Source: Chloroflexota bacterium (GTDB lineage Bacteria; Chloroflexota; Anaerolineae; B4-G1). From it: a DNA stretch of 39,750 nucleotides. Position 1 is the stretch's first letter; each line of letters opens with the position of its first letter. Below, piece after piece: positions 15,390-23,379 of the stretch. The notes beneath the pieces were generated by a model, which did not search any database, was not told where the DNA came from, and saw only the letters and a program-made list of their open reading frames with translations. The stretch is from the NCBI GenBank assembly GCA_011048615.1, contig DSDT01000368.1, positions 1 through 39,750 of the forward strand, written 5' to 3'. A program made the translations under genes and the position numbers.

Positions 15390-16666
15390 TGCGCGTCAAA
15401 ATGGCGTATGGACGGGAGGGGCTGTGGGTCGACCTGCCCGACCAGAACGTGACGGTGGTCGAGCCGCGCTTTGTGGAGGGGCTGCCGGACGAACGGGCCG
15501 CCATCGTCCAGGCGCTGCGCCAGCCGATGGGCAGTCCACCGCTGCGCGAGTTGGCGCGGGCGGACGACACGGTGGTGATCGTGTTCAGCGACCTGACCCG
15601 CCCCACGCCCAACGACCGGCTCCTGCCCCCCCTGCTGGCCGAGTTGGAACAGGCCGGGGTGGACCGGGAGCGGATCACGCTCCTCAACGCGCTGGGGATG
15701 CACCGGGCCAACACGGAGGAGGAGCTGCGCGGCATGCTGGGGGACGAGATCGTGGACGGCTACCACATCGTGCAGCACGATTGCTCCGACCCGGACGGAC
15801 TGGTCAGCCTGGGGCGGACGCGCTTTGGGCACGAGGTTCTGGTCAGCCGGGTCTATGCCGAGGCGACGGTCAAGATTCTGACCGGATTCATCGAGCCGCA
15901 CTTTTTTGCCGGGTTCAGCGGGGGGCCCAAGGCGGTTCTGCCCGGCGTGGCGGGGACGCGCTCGATCCTGGAGAACCACGGCGCGGCCATGCTCGACCAT
16001 CCCGGCGCCGCCTGGGGGGTTACCGACGGGAATCCGGTCTGGGAGGAGATGCTGGAAGCGGCGCTCCTGACCGCGCCGACCTTTTTGCTCAACCTGACGC
16101 TGAACCGGGAGCGGGCCATCACCGGGGTATACGCCGGCGATCTGCGGGCGGCCCATCGCGCAGGGAGCGACGCCGTCCGCCAGACCGCTATGATCGCGGT
16201 AGACGCGCCTTTCGACATCGTCATCACCACCAACTCGGGGTACCCCCTCGACCTGAACCTCTACCAGGCGGTCAAGGGGATGTCGGCGGCGGCGCAAGTG
16301 GTGCGGGAGGGGGGAAGCATCATCGTCGCGGCCGAGTGTTGGGACGGCATCCCGGACCACGGCGAGTACAAGAACATCCTGCACATGGCGGACAGTCCGG
16401 CGGAGCTGTTGGAGGTTCTGCGCCAGCCGGGCTTTTTGATGGTGGATCAGTGGGAGGCCCAGTTACAGGCCCAGATTCAATGCCGGGCCGACGTGTACGT
16501 CAAGAGCAGCTATCTCTCCGACAAAGAGATCCGCGCTGCGCTGCTGCGTCCCTGTCACGAGATCGAGGAGACGCTGGCAGAACTGTTGGCCCGCTACGGG
16601 CCTGACGCCTGCGTCTGCGTCTTACCAGAAGGGCCGCAGACGATCCCCTACGTGGCCGGGTCGTGA
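15389..16666 (+). CDS. LarA-family nickel-pincer racemase/epimerase
   Basis: 425 residues, the usual LarA length (DUF2088). The residues that bind the nickel-pincer nucleotide in Lactobacillus plantarum LarA (H108, H174, K184, H200) have counterparts here at a constant offset of three: H105 in ALGMHRANTEEEL, H171 and K181 in EPHFFAGFSGGPKAVLPG, and H197 in ILENHGAAM. The active-site loop FSDLTRPTPN is also intact. LarA enzymes racemise lactate or other 2-hydroxyacids. The cofactor genes larB, larC and larE are not in the window, and the substrate cannot be told. The ATG overlaps the thyX stop by 1 base. Confidence 0.88.
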   Translation: MRVKMAYGREGLWVDLPDQNVTVVEPRFVEGLPDERAAIVQALRQPMGSPPLRELARADDTVVIVFSDLTRPTPNDRLLPPLLAELEQAGVDRERITLLNALGMHRANTEEELRGMLGDEIVDGYHIVQHDCSDPDGLVSLGRTRFGHEVLVSRVYAEATVKILTGFIEPHFFAGFSGGPKAVLPGVAGTRSILENHGAAMLDHPGAAWGVTDGNPVWEEMLEAALLTAPTFLLNLTLNRERAITGVYAGDLRAAHRAGSDAVRQTAMIAVDAPFDIVITTNSGYPLDLNLYQAVKGMSAAAQVVREGGSIIVAAECWDGIPDHGEYKNILHMADSPAELLEVLRQPGFLMVDQWEAQLQAQIQCRADVYVKSSYLSDKEIRAALLRPCHEIEETLAELLARYGPDACVCVLPEGPQTIPYVAGS

Positions 16667-16701
16667 CCGTTCAGGCGCTCAAGCGCCCACTGCGGATGTA
16701 G

Positions 16702-18750
16702 CTAGCCGCTGCCCTGCTCTGGTTTGAGGTAGCGGTCGAACCAACGCAGGATGTGATTCAGCCGGACGATGCGCCGGTCGGTCCGTCCACCGCGCGAGAG
16801 GCCGTGGGGCTCGTCGGGGAAGCGGACCATTTCCGTCTCCACGCCCAATCGCTTGAGCGCGACGAACATCTGCTCCCCCTGCTCGATGGCACAGCGCATA
16901 TCCTGCTCGCTGTGGATGACGAGGGTAGGGGTTTTGACGCGTCCGATGTACTTGAGGGGGGACTGCCGCCAATAGTTCTCGACGTTCTCCCAGGGCGGCT
17001 GGTCTCCGAACTCGGATTGGATGTCCCAGTTGAAATCGCTAGAGCCGTACATGCTGATCAGGTTGCTGACGCAGCGTTGGGTGACGGCGGCCCTGAACCG
17101 GTCGGTGTGGCCGATGATCCAGTTGGTCATGTAGCCGCCGTAACTGCCCCCGGTGACGCCCATGCGGTCGGGATCCACGTAGGGCAGCGCCTGGACGAGG
17201 TCCGCCCAGGCCATCAAATCCTCGTAATCGGCCGTGCCCCAGTTGTTCACGATGGATTTGGCGTGATCCTCCCCATACCCCAGCCCGCCCCGGGGGTTAC
17301 AAAAGTGGACCACATAGCCGTGGGCAGCCAGCGCGTAGAACTCGTGCATAAAATAGTTGCCGTACTGTACCCGGGGGCCGCCGTGAATTTCGAGGATGGA
17401 GGGATATTGTCTCGTGGGGTCAAAGCCGGGAGGCTTGATGATCCAGCCTTGCAGGTCGTTGCCGGCGCTGCCCTCGAACCACGCCTCCTCGATCTGGCCC
17501 AGGTCCCGCGCCTGCAGGAGGGAGGAGTTAACCTGCGTCAGTTGGCGGGGAGCGCCGACGGTCCCACCCGACACCTCTCGCACCCAGACCTGTCCTGGAT
17601 CGGTCATATCGGCGTGAAAGTAGGCCAGCCGGGTCTGCTCGCGGTCGAAATTGAACGCTCCCACAACCCCCTCCTCGCCCACCATCCTCTCCAGGCCCGT
17701 TTCGGGGTTTGCCCATTCCACTGCCTGGAGAGTGGTGTTGCCGTGGTGCGTGACCTGGAAGTAGAGCCGGTCGCTATCCTTCGACCAGGCAGGAGGGAGC
17801 AGAGGCAGGTGGCCGGGCAGGTCGTTGATCGTCCCGCTTGCCACGCTCACGTCGAAGGATGCGGTCAGGTTTCTGGCCTCTCCTGTGCCCTGGGCCGGGA
17901 CGATCCAGACGCGGGTGTTCTTCCACCACTGCCCGCGCCCCTCGTGGCCCAGGTAGGCGATCCACGCGCCATCTGGCGAGAACGAGGGCTTGGCTTTGGG
18001 TCCCAGGGGGGTCTCGATCCTGCGCACTTCTCCCCCAGCGGCCGGGATGACGAACAGGTCCATCGCGTCCGGGTCGAGGTCTGGGTCCGGGCTATGGTTG
18101 GAGCAAAAGGCGATCTCTTTGCCATCCGGTGACCAGGTCGGTTCGATCTCGTCGTAGACGTCGCCGCTGGTTAATTGCTGAGCCTGGCCACTTTGGGCAT
18201 CAATCGTCCAGAGGTGCCACCGCTCCTGCGGCAGGTATCCGCCGCCATCCAATTTGAAAAAAACGCGCGTGATGTGGCGCGCGACGACGCCTAGCTCTTT
18301 CTGATGCTCGTCCTGCTCTCGCTCGATAGCCTCCTGGTCCTTCTGGCGGAACTGGCAGACGAGCTGCTGTCCATCGGGGGACCAGGCAAAGGTATCGAAC
18401 TCGCCTTTCATATCGGTGAGAGGATGGGCCTCCCCTCCACCCAGGGGGATGAGATAGATTTGGGGCTGGTCCACGTCCCCTCGGTTGGAGAGAAAGGCGA
18501 TCTGGCTGCCATCGGGCGACCAGCGGGGGTGACTGTCCACCTGGTCGCCGTGGGTGAACTGGCGAGGCTGTCCCCCAGCTGTGGGAACGATCCACAGGTT
18601 GGTGTACTTTTTTTCGTTCTCTTCGTCCACGCGCTGGACGCAAAAGACGACCTGTTCCCCATCTGGCGAGAGCTGGCAATCGGTGATCAGGCGTAGGTTG
18701 TACAGGTCCTGGGCGCTGATGGGCGGTTTCTTCTTTCCTGGGTCAGACAT
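16702..18750 (-). CDS. S9-family (prolyl oligopeptidase/acylaminoacyl-peptidase type) serine peptidase
   Basis: 682 residues. The N-terminal 420 or so hold repeated propeller units such as WSPDGSQIAFLSNR, WSPDGQQLVCQF, WSPDGKEIAFCSN and FSPDGAWIAYLG (TolB/WD40-like). The C-terminal alpha/beta-hydrolase domain contains the nucleophile in GVTGGSYGGYMTNW (around residue 533), the Asp in HSEQDMRC (around 613) and the His in DEPHGLSRGG (around 649). Such enzymes cut short peptides, and the propeller limits access. No signal peptide is seen, so it is probably cytoplasmic. The ATG has a strong AAGGAGGTG upstream. It lies 74 bases downstream of the penicillin-binding protein gene on the same strand; a functional link is not evident. 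Confidence 0.93.
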   Translation of the reverse strand: MSDPGKKKPPISAQDLYNLRLITDCQLSPDGEQVVFCVQRVDEENEKKYTNLWIVPTAGGQPRQFTHGDQVDSHPRWSPDGSQIAFLSNRGDVDQPQIYLIPLGGGEAHPLTDMKGEFDTFAWSPDGQQLVCQFRQKDQEAIEREQDEHQKELGVVARHITRVFFKLDGGGYLPQERWHLWTIDAQSGQAQQLTSGDVYDEIEPTWSPDGKEIAFCSNHSPDPDLDPDAMDLFVIPAAGGEVRRIETPLGPKAKPSFSPDGAWIAYLGHEGRGQWWKNTRVWIVPAQGTGEARNLTASFDVSVASGTINDLPGHLPLLPPAWSKDSDRLYFQVTHHGNTTLQAVEWANPETGLERMVGEEGVVGAFNFDREQTRLAYFHADMTDPGQVWVREVSGGTVGAPRQLTQVNSSLLQARDLGQIEEAWFEGSAGNDLQGWIIKPPGFDPTRQYPSILEIHGGPRVQYGNYFMHEFYALAAHGYVVHFCNPRGGLGYGEDHAKSIVNNWGTADYEDLMAWADLVQALPYVDPDRMGVTGGSYGGYMTNWIIGHTDRFRAAVTQRCVSNLISMYGSSDFNWDIQSEFGDQPPWENVENYWRQSPLKYIGRVKTPTLVIHSEQDMRCAIEQGEQMFVALKRLGVETEMVRFPDEPHGLSRGGRTDRRIVRLNHILRWFDRYLKPEQGSG

Positions 18751-18824
18751 GGCACCTCCTTCTCGTTACGTGCATGGGTATCGAGGACAGATTGCCAACC
18801 CGTCCTACGAATTGCTACCAAACC

Positions 18825-21800
18825 CTAGTTTCCTCCTCGCCGGGGCACCGCCCGGATGCGCACCGGGTCGCTCTTGGTCCTGTTGCCGGCTTCATCCACC
18901 GCGATGACGTGGAAGGTATGTTCTCCGACGGCTCCCAGCGGCCAGTTGACGTTGAAGGGGGCGACGGTGCGCACGGCGAAAGGCTCCGCCTGGTTGTCCA
19001 CATAGAATTCGACCCGCGCGATGGAATAGTCCTCCACCACGGCGTTGACGTTGACCCATTCGTCGTATCCAACCTCGTATGCTCCTCCCTCTATCGGATG
19101 GTTTATAGTGACGGTGGGCGAGATGTTGTCCACTGTCACCTGGATGGTCGCCTCGCGGAGCTGCATCGCGTGGTCCACCACCTGGAGGCGCAGCGAGTAC
19201 AGGCCGTCCAGCCCAGAGGTGTCCCAGAACTCGAGGATGTTATAGTCCACCTGGTTGCCGTGGTCAGGGCCGATCTGGAACCACTCGCTGGGGTACAGGC
19301 CCGGACCGAACACCACGCGATAAAAGTTGAAATCCCCGCCCCGGGCGTTGCCGCTGATGGGCACGGTGCCCTGGATGTAGGCGTAGGGGGTGGGGCTGAT
19401 GATGGCTACCTCGGCGTCGCTGCGCGAGGGGCCGTAGGTGGTGTCGTACTCGATGGGCGGGGTAGCCGGACGGCTGTCCTCCGGCAGGCTGGCGAGCCAA
19501 TCGGCCGCTTCGGGCGGGTAGACCTGGTAGATTCGCTCTTCGCACAGTTCTGGAGGCGTCTGGACGGTGCACAGCCGTCCGGTTTCGCGGTTGACCAGGT
19601 AGGCCTGGTGAATGTCACAGTGCTCGGTCGGCTCGGTGCCGGGGATGAAAATTTCGTTGACGGTGGGGCAGTGAGGCGTGGGCAGTTTGCCAGAGATGGC
19701 GCAAACCGCTCGATCAACCAGGCCGTCCGGCCGCGCGAAGGGCACGATCTCTTCGTCTTGCAACGCGTATTCCATCACGGCGTGCCAGATGGGAGCGGCG
19801 CCGCGCAGACCGGGCAGGTTTTTCATCTCGCTGTTGTCGGAATTGCCCACCCACACACCGGCGGCCAGTTGGGGAGTATAGCCGACGGTCCAGGCGTCCC
19901 AAAAGTTGTTGGTGGTGCCGGTCTTGGCAGCGGCGGGCCGGTCGTTGGCCAGTTCCAGCGCATTGTTCATGCCCATCCCGGCCCACCGGGCCTGGCGGTC
20001 CGAGAGGATCGAGTTCATCAGATAGGCCAATTGAGGTGAGAGGATGTCCCGGCTGTCGGGCTGCTCGTACCGGTATAGGACCTGCCCGTTTCGGTCGTAA
20101 ACCGCCAGAATGGTCACAGGATTGAGTTCACGGTACCCGGCGCGGCGTTCACTCTCCGGGATGGGGGCGCCGTACATCCGGCCGCCGTTGGCAAAGACAC
20201 TAAAGGCGTACACCATATCGAACAGATGCACCTCGCCGCCGCCCAATGTCAGGCTCAGGCCGTAATAGTCCAGCCCCCGGTTGAGGGTGCTGATCCCCAT
20301 ACGGTGGGCGGTGCGGATCACGTTATCCACGCCGGCCAGTTCCAGGGCCGCCACGGCGGGAATGTTATAAGAACGGGCCAGCGCCAGTCGCATGCGCTGT
20401 GGACCGTGGTACTTGCGGTCGTAATTTTCCGGCACGTAGGGCGCGCCGGATGCCTGCTGGAAGGCGGTGCGCACGTCCAGGAACATGTGGGCCGCGTTGC
20501 TGCCTTGGGCCAACAGGGTGAGATAGGTGAAGGGCTTGAACAAGGAGCCGGGCTGCCGGCCCTGTCCATCCACCGCTACATTGAATTGGCCGTCAATGGT
20601 CTCGTCCCAGTAATCCAGGCTGCCCATCATGGCCAGAACCTCGCCAGTGCCGGGGCGGATGACAACGACAGAGGCATTGCTGACCTCGTGGTCGCGGCCC
20701 ACGTCATAGTCGCGCAGGGGGGGCAGGAATTGGGCGGCCGTACATCCGCTGTCTATGGCCTCCTGGATCACCGCTATCTCATCCTCGCCGGAGAGGCGGC
20801 GGACCTGAGCGCGAGCCACGCATTGGGTCTGCTCGTGCAGGTCCAGGTCCAGGGTGGTATAGACCTGCAATCCGCCCCGATACACCAGTTCGGGGCCGAA
20901 CATGTCCTCTAACTGCTTGCGGACATAGATGGAGAAATGGGGCGCCTCGATACCGAATCGTTCGGTGAACTTGGCCAGGTTCCACGGCTCGTATTTGGCG
21001 GCCACCGCCTCCTCGCGGGTGATGCATCCTTGGCGCACCATCGCATCCAGCACGATGCCCTGGCGTTTGCGGGCTTCCTCCGGGTTGTCGAAGGGGTTCA
21101 TGCGGGGGAATTGAGGGACAGGCGCCAGAGTTGCCGCTTCCGAGAGGGTCAAATCGTTGGCGCTCTTGCCAAAGTAGACTCGAGCGGCAGCCTCGATGCC
21201 ATAGGCCAGGTTACCGTAGGGATTGGTATTGAGGTACCACTCCATGATTTGCTCCTTGGAGTAGTTTTGCGTGATGCGATAGGCCAACAGTACCTCGGTG
21301 ACCTTGCGCTCGTAATCCTTCCATTCGGGACCTTCGGCGCTGACGTACCGCCGTTCTGGCTCGATGACAATGTTCTTGATGAGCTGCTGGGTGATGGAAG
21401 AGCCACCCTGAATCTGCTGATCCTGGACATTCGACCAGAAGGCGCGGGCGATGCCGCGCGAGTCGAAACCGGGATTGGTCCAAAAGGTCTTGTCCTCGCT
21501 GGCGATGGTGGCGCAGATGAGCGAGTCGGGGATTTGTTCCAGCGATACCCAGGTGCGATCCCCGCCAAAGGGATCAATCACCTCGTAAATCAGCGTCTCG
21601 CCGGTCCGGTCGTAAATTTTGGTGGTCTCGAAACTCTTCTCAGCCGCCTCAATCTGTTCCGGCTCGGGCAGATCGCGGGTAAAATAGGCGTATGTGCCCA
21701 GGGTGGTTCCCACGCCGCTGGCGATAACTCCCACGATGGCAAACACCACGATCAGCAGCAGAACACCAAGGATACGAATGGCCTGTCGTACGCCGCTGGT

Positions 21801-21866
21801 TTTTTCGGCCCGGCGGCGCTGGCGGCGCTGTAGAGCGATGTGTCGGACGATATGAACTGGTGTCAT
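18825..21866 (-). CDS. Bifunctional class A penicillin-binding protein (PBP1A type) with C-terminal Ig-like domains
   Basis: 1013 residues. A basic cytoplasmic start and one membrane helix (about 30-55) are followed by the GT51 transglycosylase domain with catalytic E124 in IASEDKTFW and the GGSSITQQLIKN motif. The transpeptidase domain has S441 and K444 in PGSLFKPFTYL, SYN in LARSYNIPA, and K648 in the KTGTTNNFWDAW motif. It polymerises and cross-links peptidoglycan on the outer face of the membrane. The last 220 residues are two Ig-like beta domains (from AIISPTPYAYIQG and from PTVTINHPIEGG), beyond what PBP1A needs. Its promoter is back to back with that of the tsaC gene. Confidence 0.94.
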   Translation of the reverse strand: MTPVHIVRHIALQRRQRRRAEKTSGVRQAIRILGVLLLIVVFAIVGVIASGVGTTLGTYAYFTRDLPEPEQIEAAEKSFETTKIYDRTGETLIYEVIDPFGGDRTWVSLEQIPDSLICATIASEDKTFWTNPGFDSRGIARAFWSNVQDQQIQGGSSITQQLIKNIVIEPERRYVSAEGPEWKDYERKVTEVLLAYRITQNYSKEQIMEWYLNTNPYGNLAYGIEAAARVYFGKSANDLTLSEAATLAPVPQFPRMNPFDNPEEARKRQGIVLDAMVRQGCITREEAVAAKYEPWNLAKFTERFGIEAPHFSIYVRKQLEDMFGPELVYRGGLQVYTTLDLDLHEQTQCVARAQVRRLSGEDEIAVIQEAIDSGCTAAQFLPPLRDYDVGRDHEVSNASVVVIRPGTGEVLAMMGSLDYWDETIDGQFNVAVDGQGRQPGSLFKPFTYLTLLAQGSNAAHMFLDVRTAFQQASGAPYVPENYDRKYHGPQRMRLALARSYNIPAVAALELAGVDNVIRTAHRMGISTLNRGLDYYGLSLTLGGGEVHLFDMVYAFSVFANGGRMYGAPIPESERRAGYRELNPVTILAVYDRNGQVLYRYEQPDSRDILSPQLAYLMNSILSDRQARWAGMGMNNALELANDRPAAAKTGTTNNFWDAWTVGYTPQLAAGVWVGNSDNSEMKNLPGLRGAAPIWHAVMEYALQDEEIVPFARPDGLVDRAVCAISGKLPTPHCPTVNEIFIPGTEPTEHCDIHQAYLVNRETGRLCTVQTPPELCEERIYQVYPPEAADWLASLPEDSRPATPPIEYDTTYGPSRSDAEVAIISPTPYAYIQGTVPISGNARGGDFNFYRVVFGPGLYPSEWFQIGPDHGNQVDYNILEFWDTSGLDGLYSLRLQVVDHAMQLREATIQVTVDNISPTVTINHPIEGGAYEVGYDEWVNVNAVVEDYSIARVEFYVDNQAEPFAVRTVAPFNVNWPLGAVGEHTFHVIAVDEAGNRTKSDPVRIRAVPRRGGN

Positions 21867-21900
21867 ATTCGTACTCCTGTCGAACGGATTTTATGCCCGA

Positions 21901-21929
21901 ATCGTACCAGAAATAGGGCAGATTGACAA
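21901..21929 (-). promoter_or_regulatory. Sigma-70-type promoter of the class A PBP gene
   Basis: Minus strand TTGTCA (21929-21924), 17-bp spacer, TACGAT (21906-21901), about 35 bases before the ATG. Confidence 0.65.
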
Positions 21930-21946
21930 GTTGCAGGGGAGCCAGG

Positions 21947-21975
21947 TTGACGGTCGTGGTGAGCTATGTTATACT
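21947..21975 (+). promoter_or_regulatory. Sigma-70-type promoter of the tsaC-cysC run
   Basis: TTGACG (21947-21952), 17-bp spacer, TATACT (21970-21975). It implies a leader of about 180 bases before the GTG of the tsaC gene. In that leader nothing recognisable was found apart from GC-rich inverted segments. Confidence 0.75.
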
Positions 21976-22162
21976 CTCGCCATCGGCTGTTAGCCTGATC
22001 TTGGACCGAATTCTGGACACAGATCAACGTGGAAAAACACGGGTAAAATCAGATTCGTTCCATCTGTGCCCTGTCATACGGTTTCCATTGGCGACCCCGC
22101 GTGTGCGGCGGTCGCGTGTCTTGTCTGGACCGGTTATCGGAGCCCGGCTTCGAGGAGTAAAT

Positions 22163-22810
22163 GTGAAGGCTCAAGTGATTCACGCGGCGAATAAGAACGC
22201 GGTGCAGCGCGCTAGCGAGGTCTTGAAGAGTGGTGGGCTGGTCGCTTTCCCGACCGATACAGTCTATGGGCTGGCTGTGTTGCCCTGGCGAGCTGACGCC
22301 GTGGCTCGTTTATACGAGGCCAAACAGCGCCCGGCCAGGAAGCCGATCCCGCTGTTGTTATCCGGGCCTGGCTATCTCGACCGGGTCGCGCGGGTGCCGG
22401 CCAAGTGTGAGCCTCAAGTCCAGCGATTGGCGGCCCGGTTTTGGCCTGGTGGGCTGACCTTGGTGTTTCCCAAGTCCGAATTGGTTCCAGACTCGATTAG
22501 TCAGGGCCCGACTGTGGCCGTGCGTGTGCCCGATCTGGTACTGGCCCGGGACCTGATTGATGCTGTGGGAGGTGTATTGGCGGTCACCAGCGCCAACCTG
22601 TCGGGCCAGCCGAGCCCTATCAACGTCCGAGAGGTCGAGGCGCAACTGGGGGATCGCATAGATTTGATTCTCGATGGGGGCCCCTCGCGTGTGGGCATTC
22701 CATCCACGATTCTGGACTGCACCGCTTCCCCGCCCAGGCTCTTGCGGCATGGTGCTATTTCTGCGCAGGCTCTGCAGGCGGCGATCGGGGCCATTCAAAT
22801 TCCAAATTAA
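22163..22810 (+). CDS. tsaC: Threonylcarbamoyl-AMP synthase (TsaC/Sua5/YrdC)
   Basis: 215 residues from a GTG at 22163 with GAGGAG upstream; the frame stays open farther upstream but without family-like sequence. YrdC-domain motifs are present: LVAFPTDTVYGLA near residue 26, the KQRPARKPIPLLL stretch near 55, and VTSANLSGQPSP near 141. The enzyme makes the threonylcarbamoyl-adenylate used for t6A at position 37 of ANN-decoding tRNAs. The protein is YrdC-only, lacking the C-terminal Sua5 domain. It is first in a run with cysC (16 bases downstream). Confidence 0.93.
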   Translation: MKAQVIHAANKNAVQRASEVLKSGGLVAFPTDTVYGLAVLPWRADAVARLYEAKQRPARKPIPLLLSGPGYLDRVARVPAKCEPQVQRLAARFWPGGLTLVFPKSELVPDSISQGPTVAVRVPDLVLARDLIDAVGGVLAVTSANLSGQPSPINVREVEAQLGDRIDLILDGGPSRVGIPSTILDCTASPPRLLRHGAISAQALQAAIGAIQIPN

Positions 22811-22826
22811 AAGGAGCAATTTGTCA

Positions 22827-23369
22827 ATGAGTGAGCAACGCGGATTTACATTGTGGTTCACCGGATTGTCGGGAGCGGGCAAGACCGCTCTGGCGAAATT
22901 GGTCGAGCAGGAACTGCGCGCCCGCCATCTCAGGGTGGAACGGTTGGATGGTGATATCGTGCGCCAGAGTTTGACCCGCGACTTGGGGTTCAGCAAAGAG
23001 GACCGGGACGCCAATATCGAGCGGGTGACGTTTGTGGCTAAACTGCTGACCCGCAACGGCGTGGCGGTGCTGTGTTCATTCATCTCCCCCTATCGCGCCC
23101 GGCGGGCGAAATCACGCCAGGAGATTGGCGAATTCATCGAGGTGTTCGTCGAATGCCCGGTGGAAGAGTGCGCGCGGCGGGACGTAAAGGGACTGTACGA
23201 GAAAGCCTTTGCCGGCGAGATCCCCAACTTTACGGGCGTTTCGGACCCTTACGAGGAGCCGGATAACGCCGAGATTGTGATCCACACGGCGGAGGAGACG
23301 CCGGAGGAGAGCCTGGACAGGGTGATCGCCTATCTAGAGGAGCAGGGGTACATTCCATCTAAAACATGA
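22827..23369 (+). CDS. cysC: Adenylylsulfate (APS) kinase
   Basis: 180 residues. It has the P-loop GLSGAGKTAL at about residues 13-22, the substrate motif ERLDGDIVRQSL near 38, LGFSKEDRDANIERV, and SFISPYRARR, all typical of CysC, with the conserved VFVECPVEECARRDVKGLY after that. It phosphorylates APS to PAPS for sulfate assimilation or sulfation. No sulfurylase, PAPS reductase or sulfotransferase lies next to it. PAPS made here might feed sulfated glycans given the following glycosyltransferase-like gene, which is only an inference. It has an AAGGAG ribosome binding site. Confidence 0.94.
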   Translation: MSEQRGFTLWFTGLSGAGKTALAKLVEQELRARHLRVERLDGDIVRQSLTRDLGFSKEDRDANIERVTFVAKLLTRNGVAVLCSFISPYRARRAKSRQEIGEFIEVFVECPVEECARRDVKGLYEKAFAGEIPNFTGVSDPYEEPDNAEIVIHTAEETPEESLDRVIAYLEEQGYIPSKT

Positions 23370-23379
23370 AAGGTGAGAA

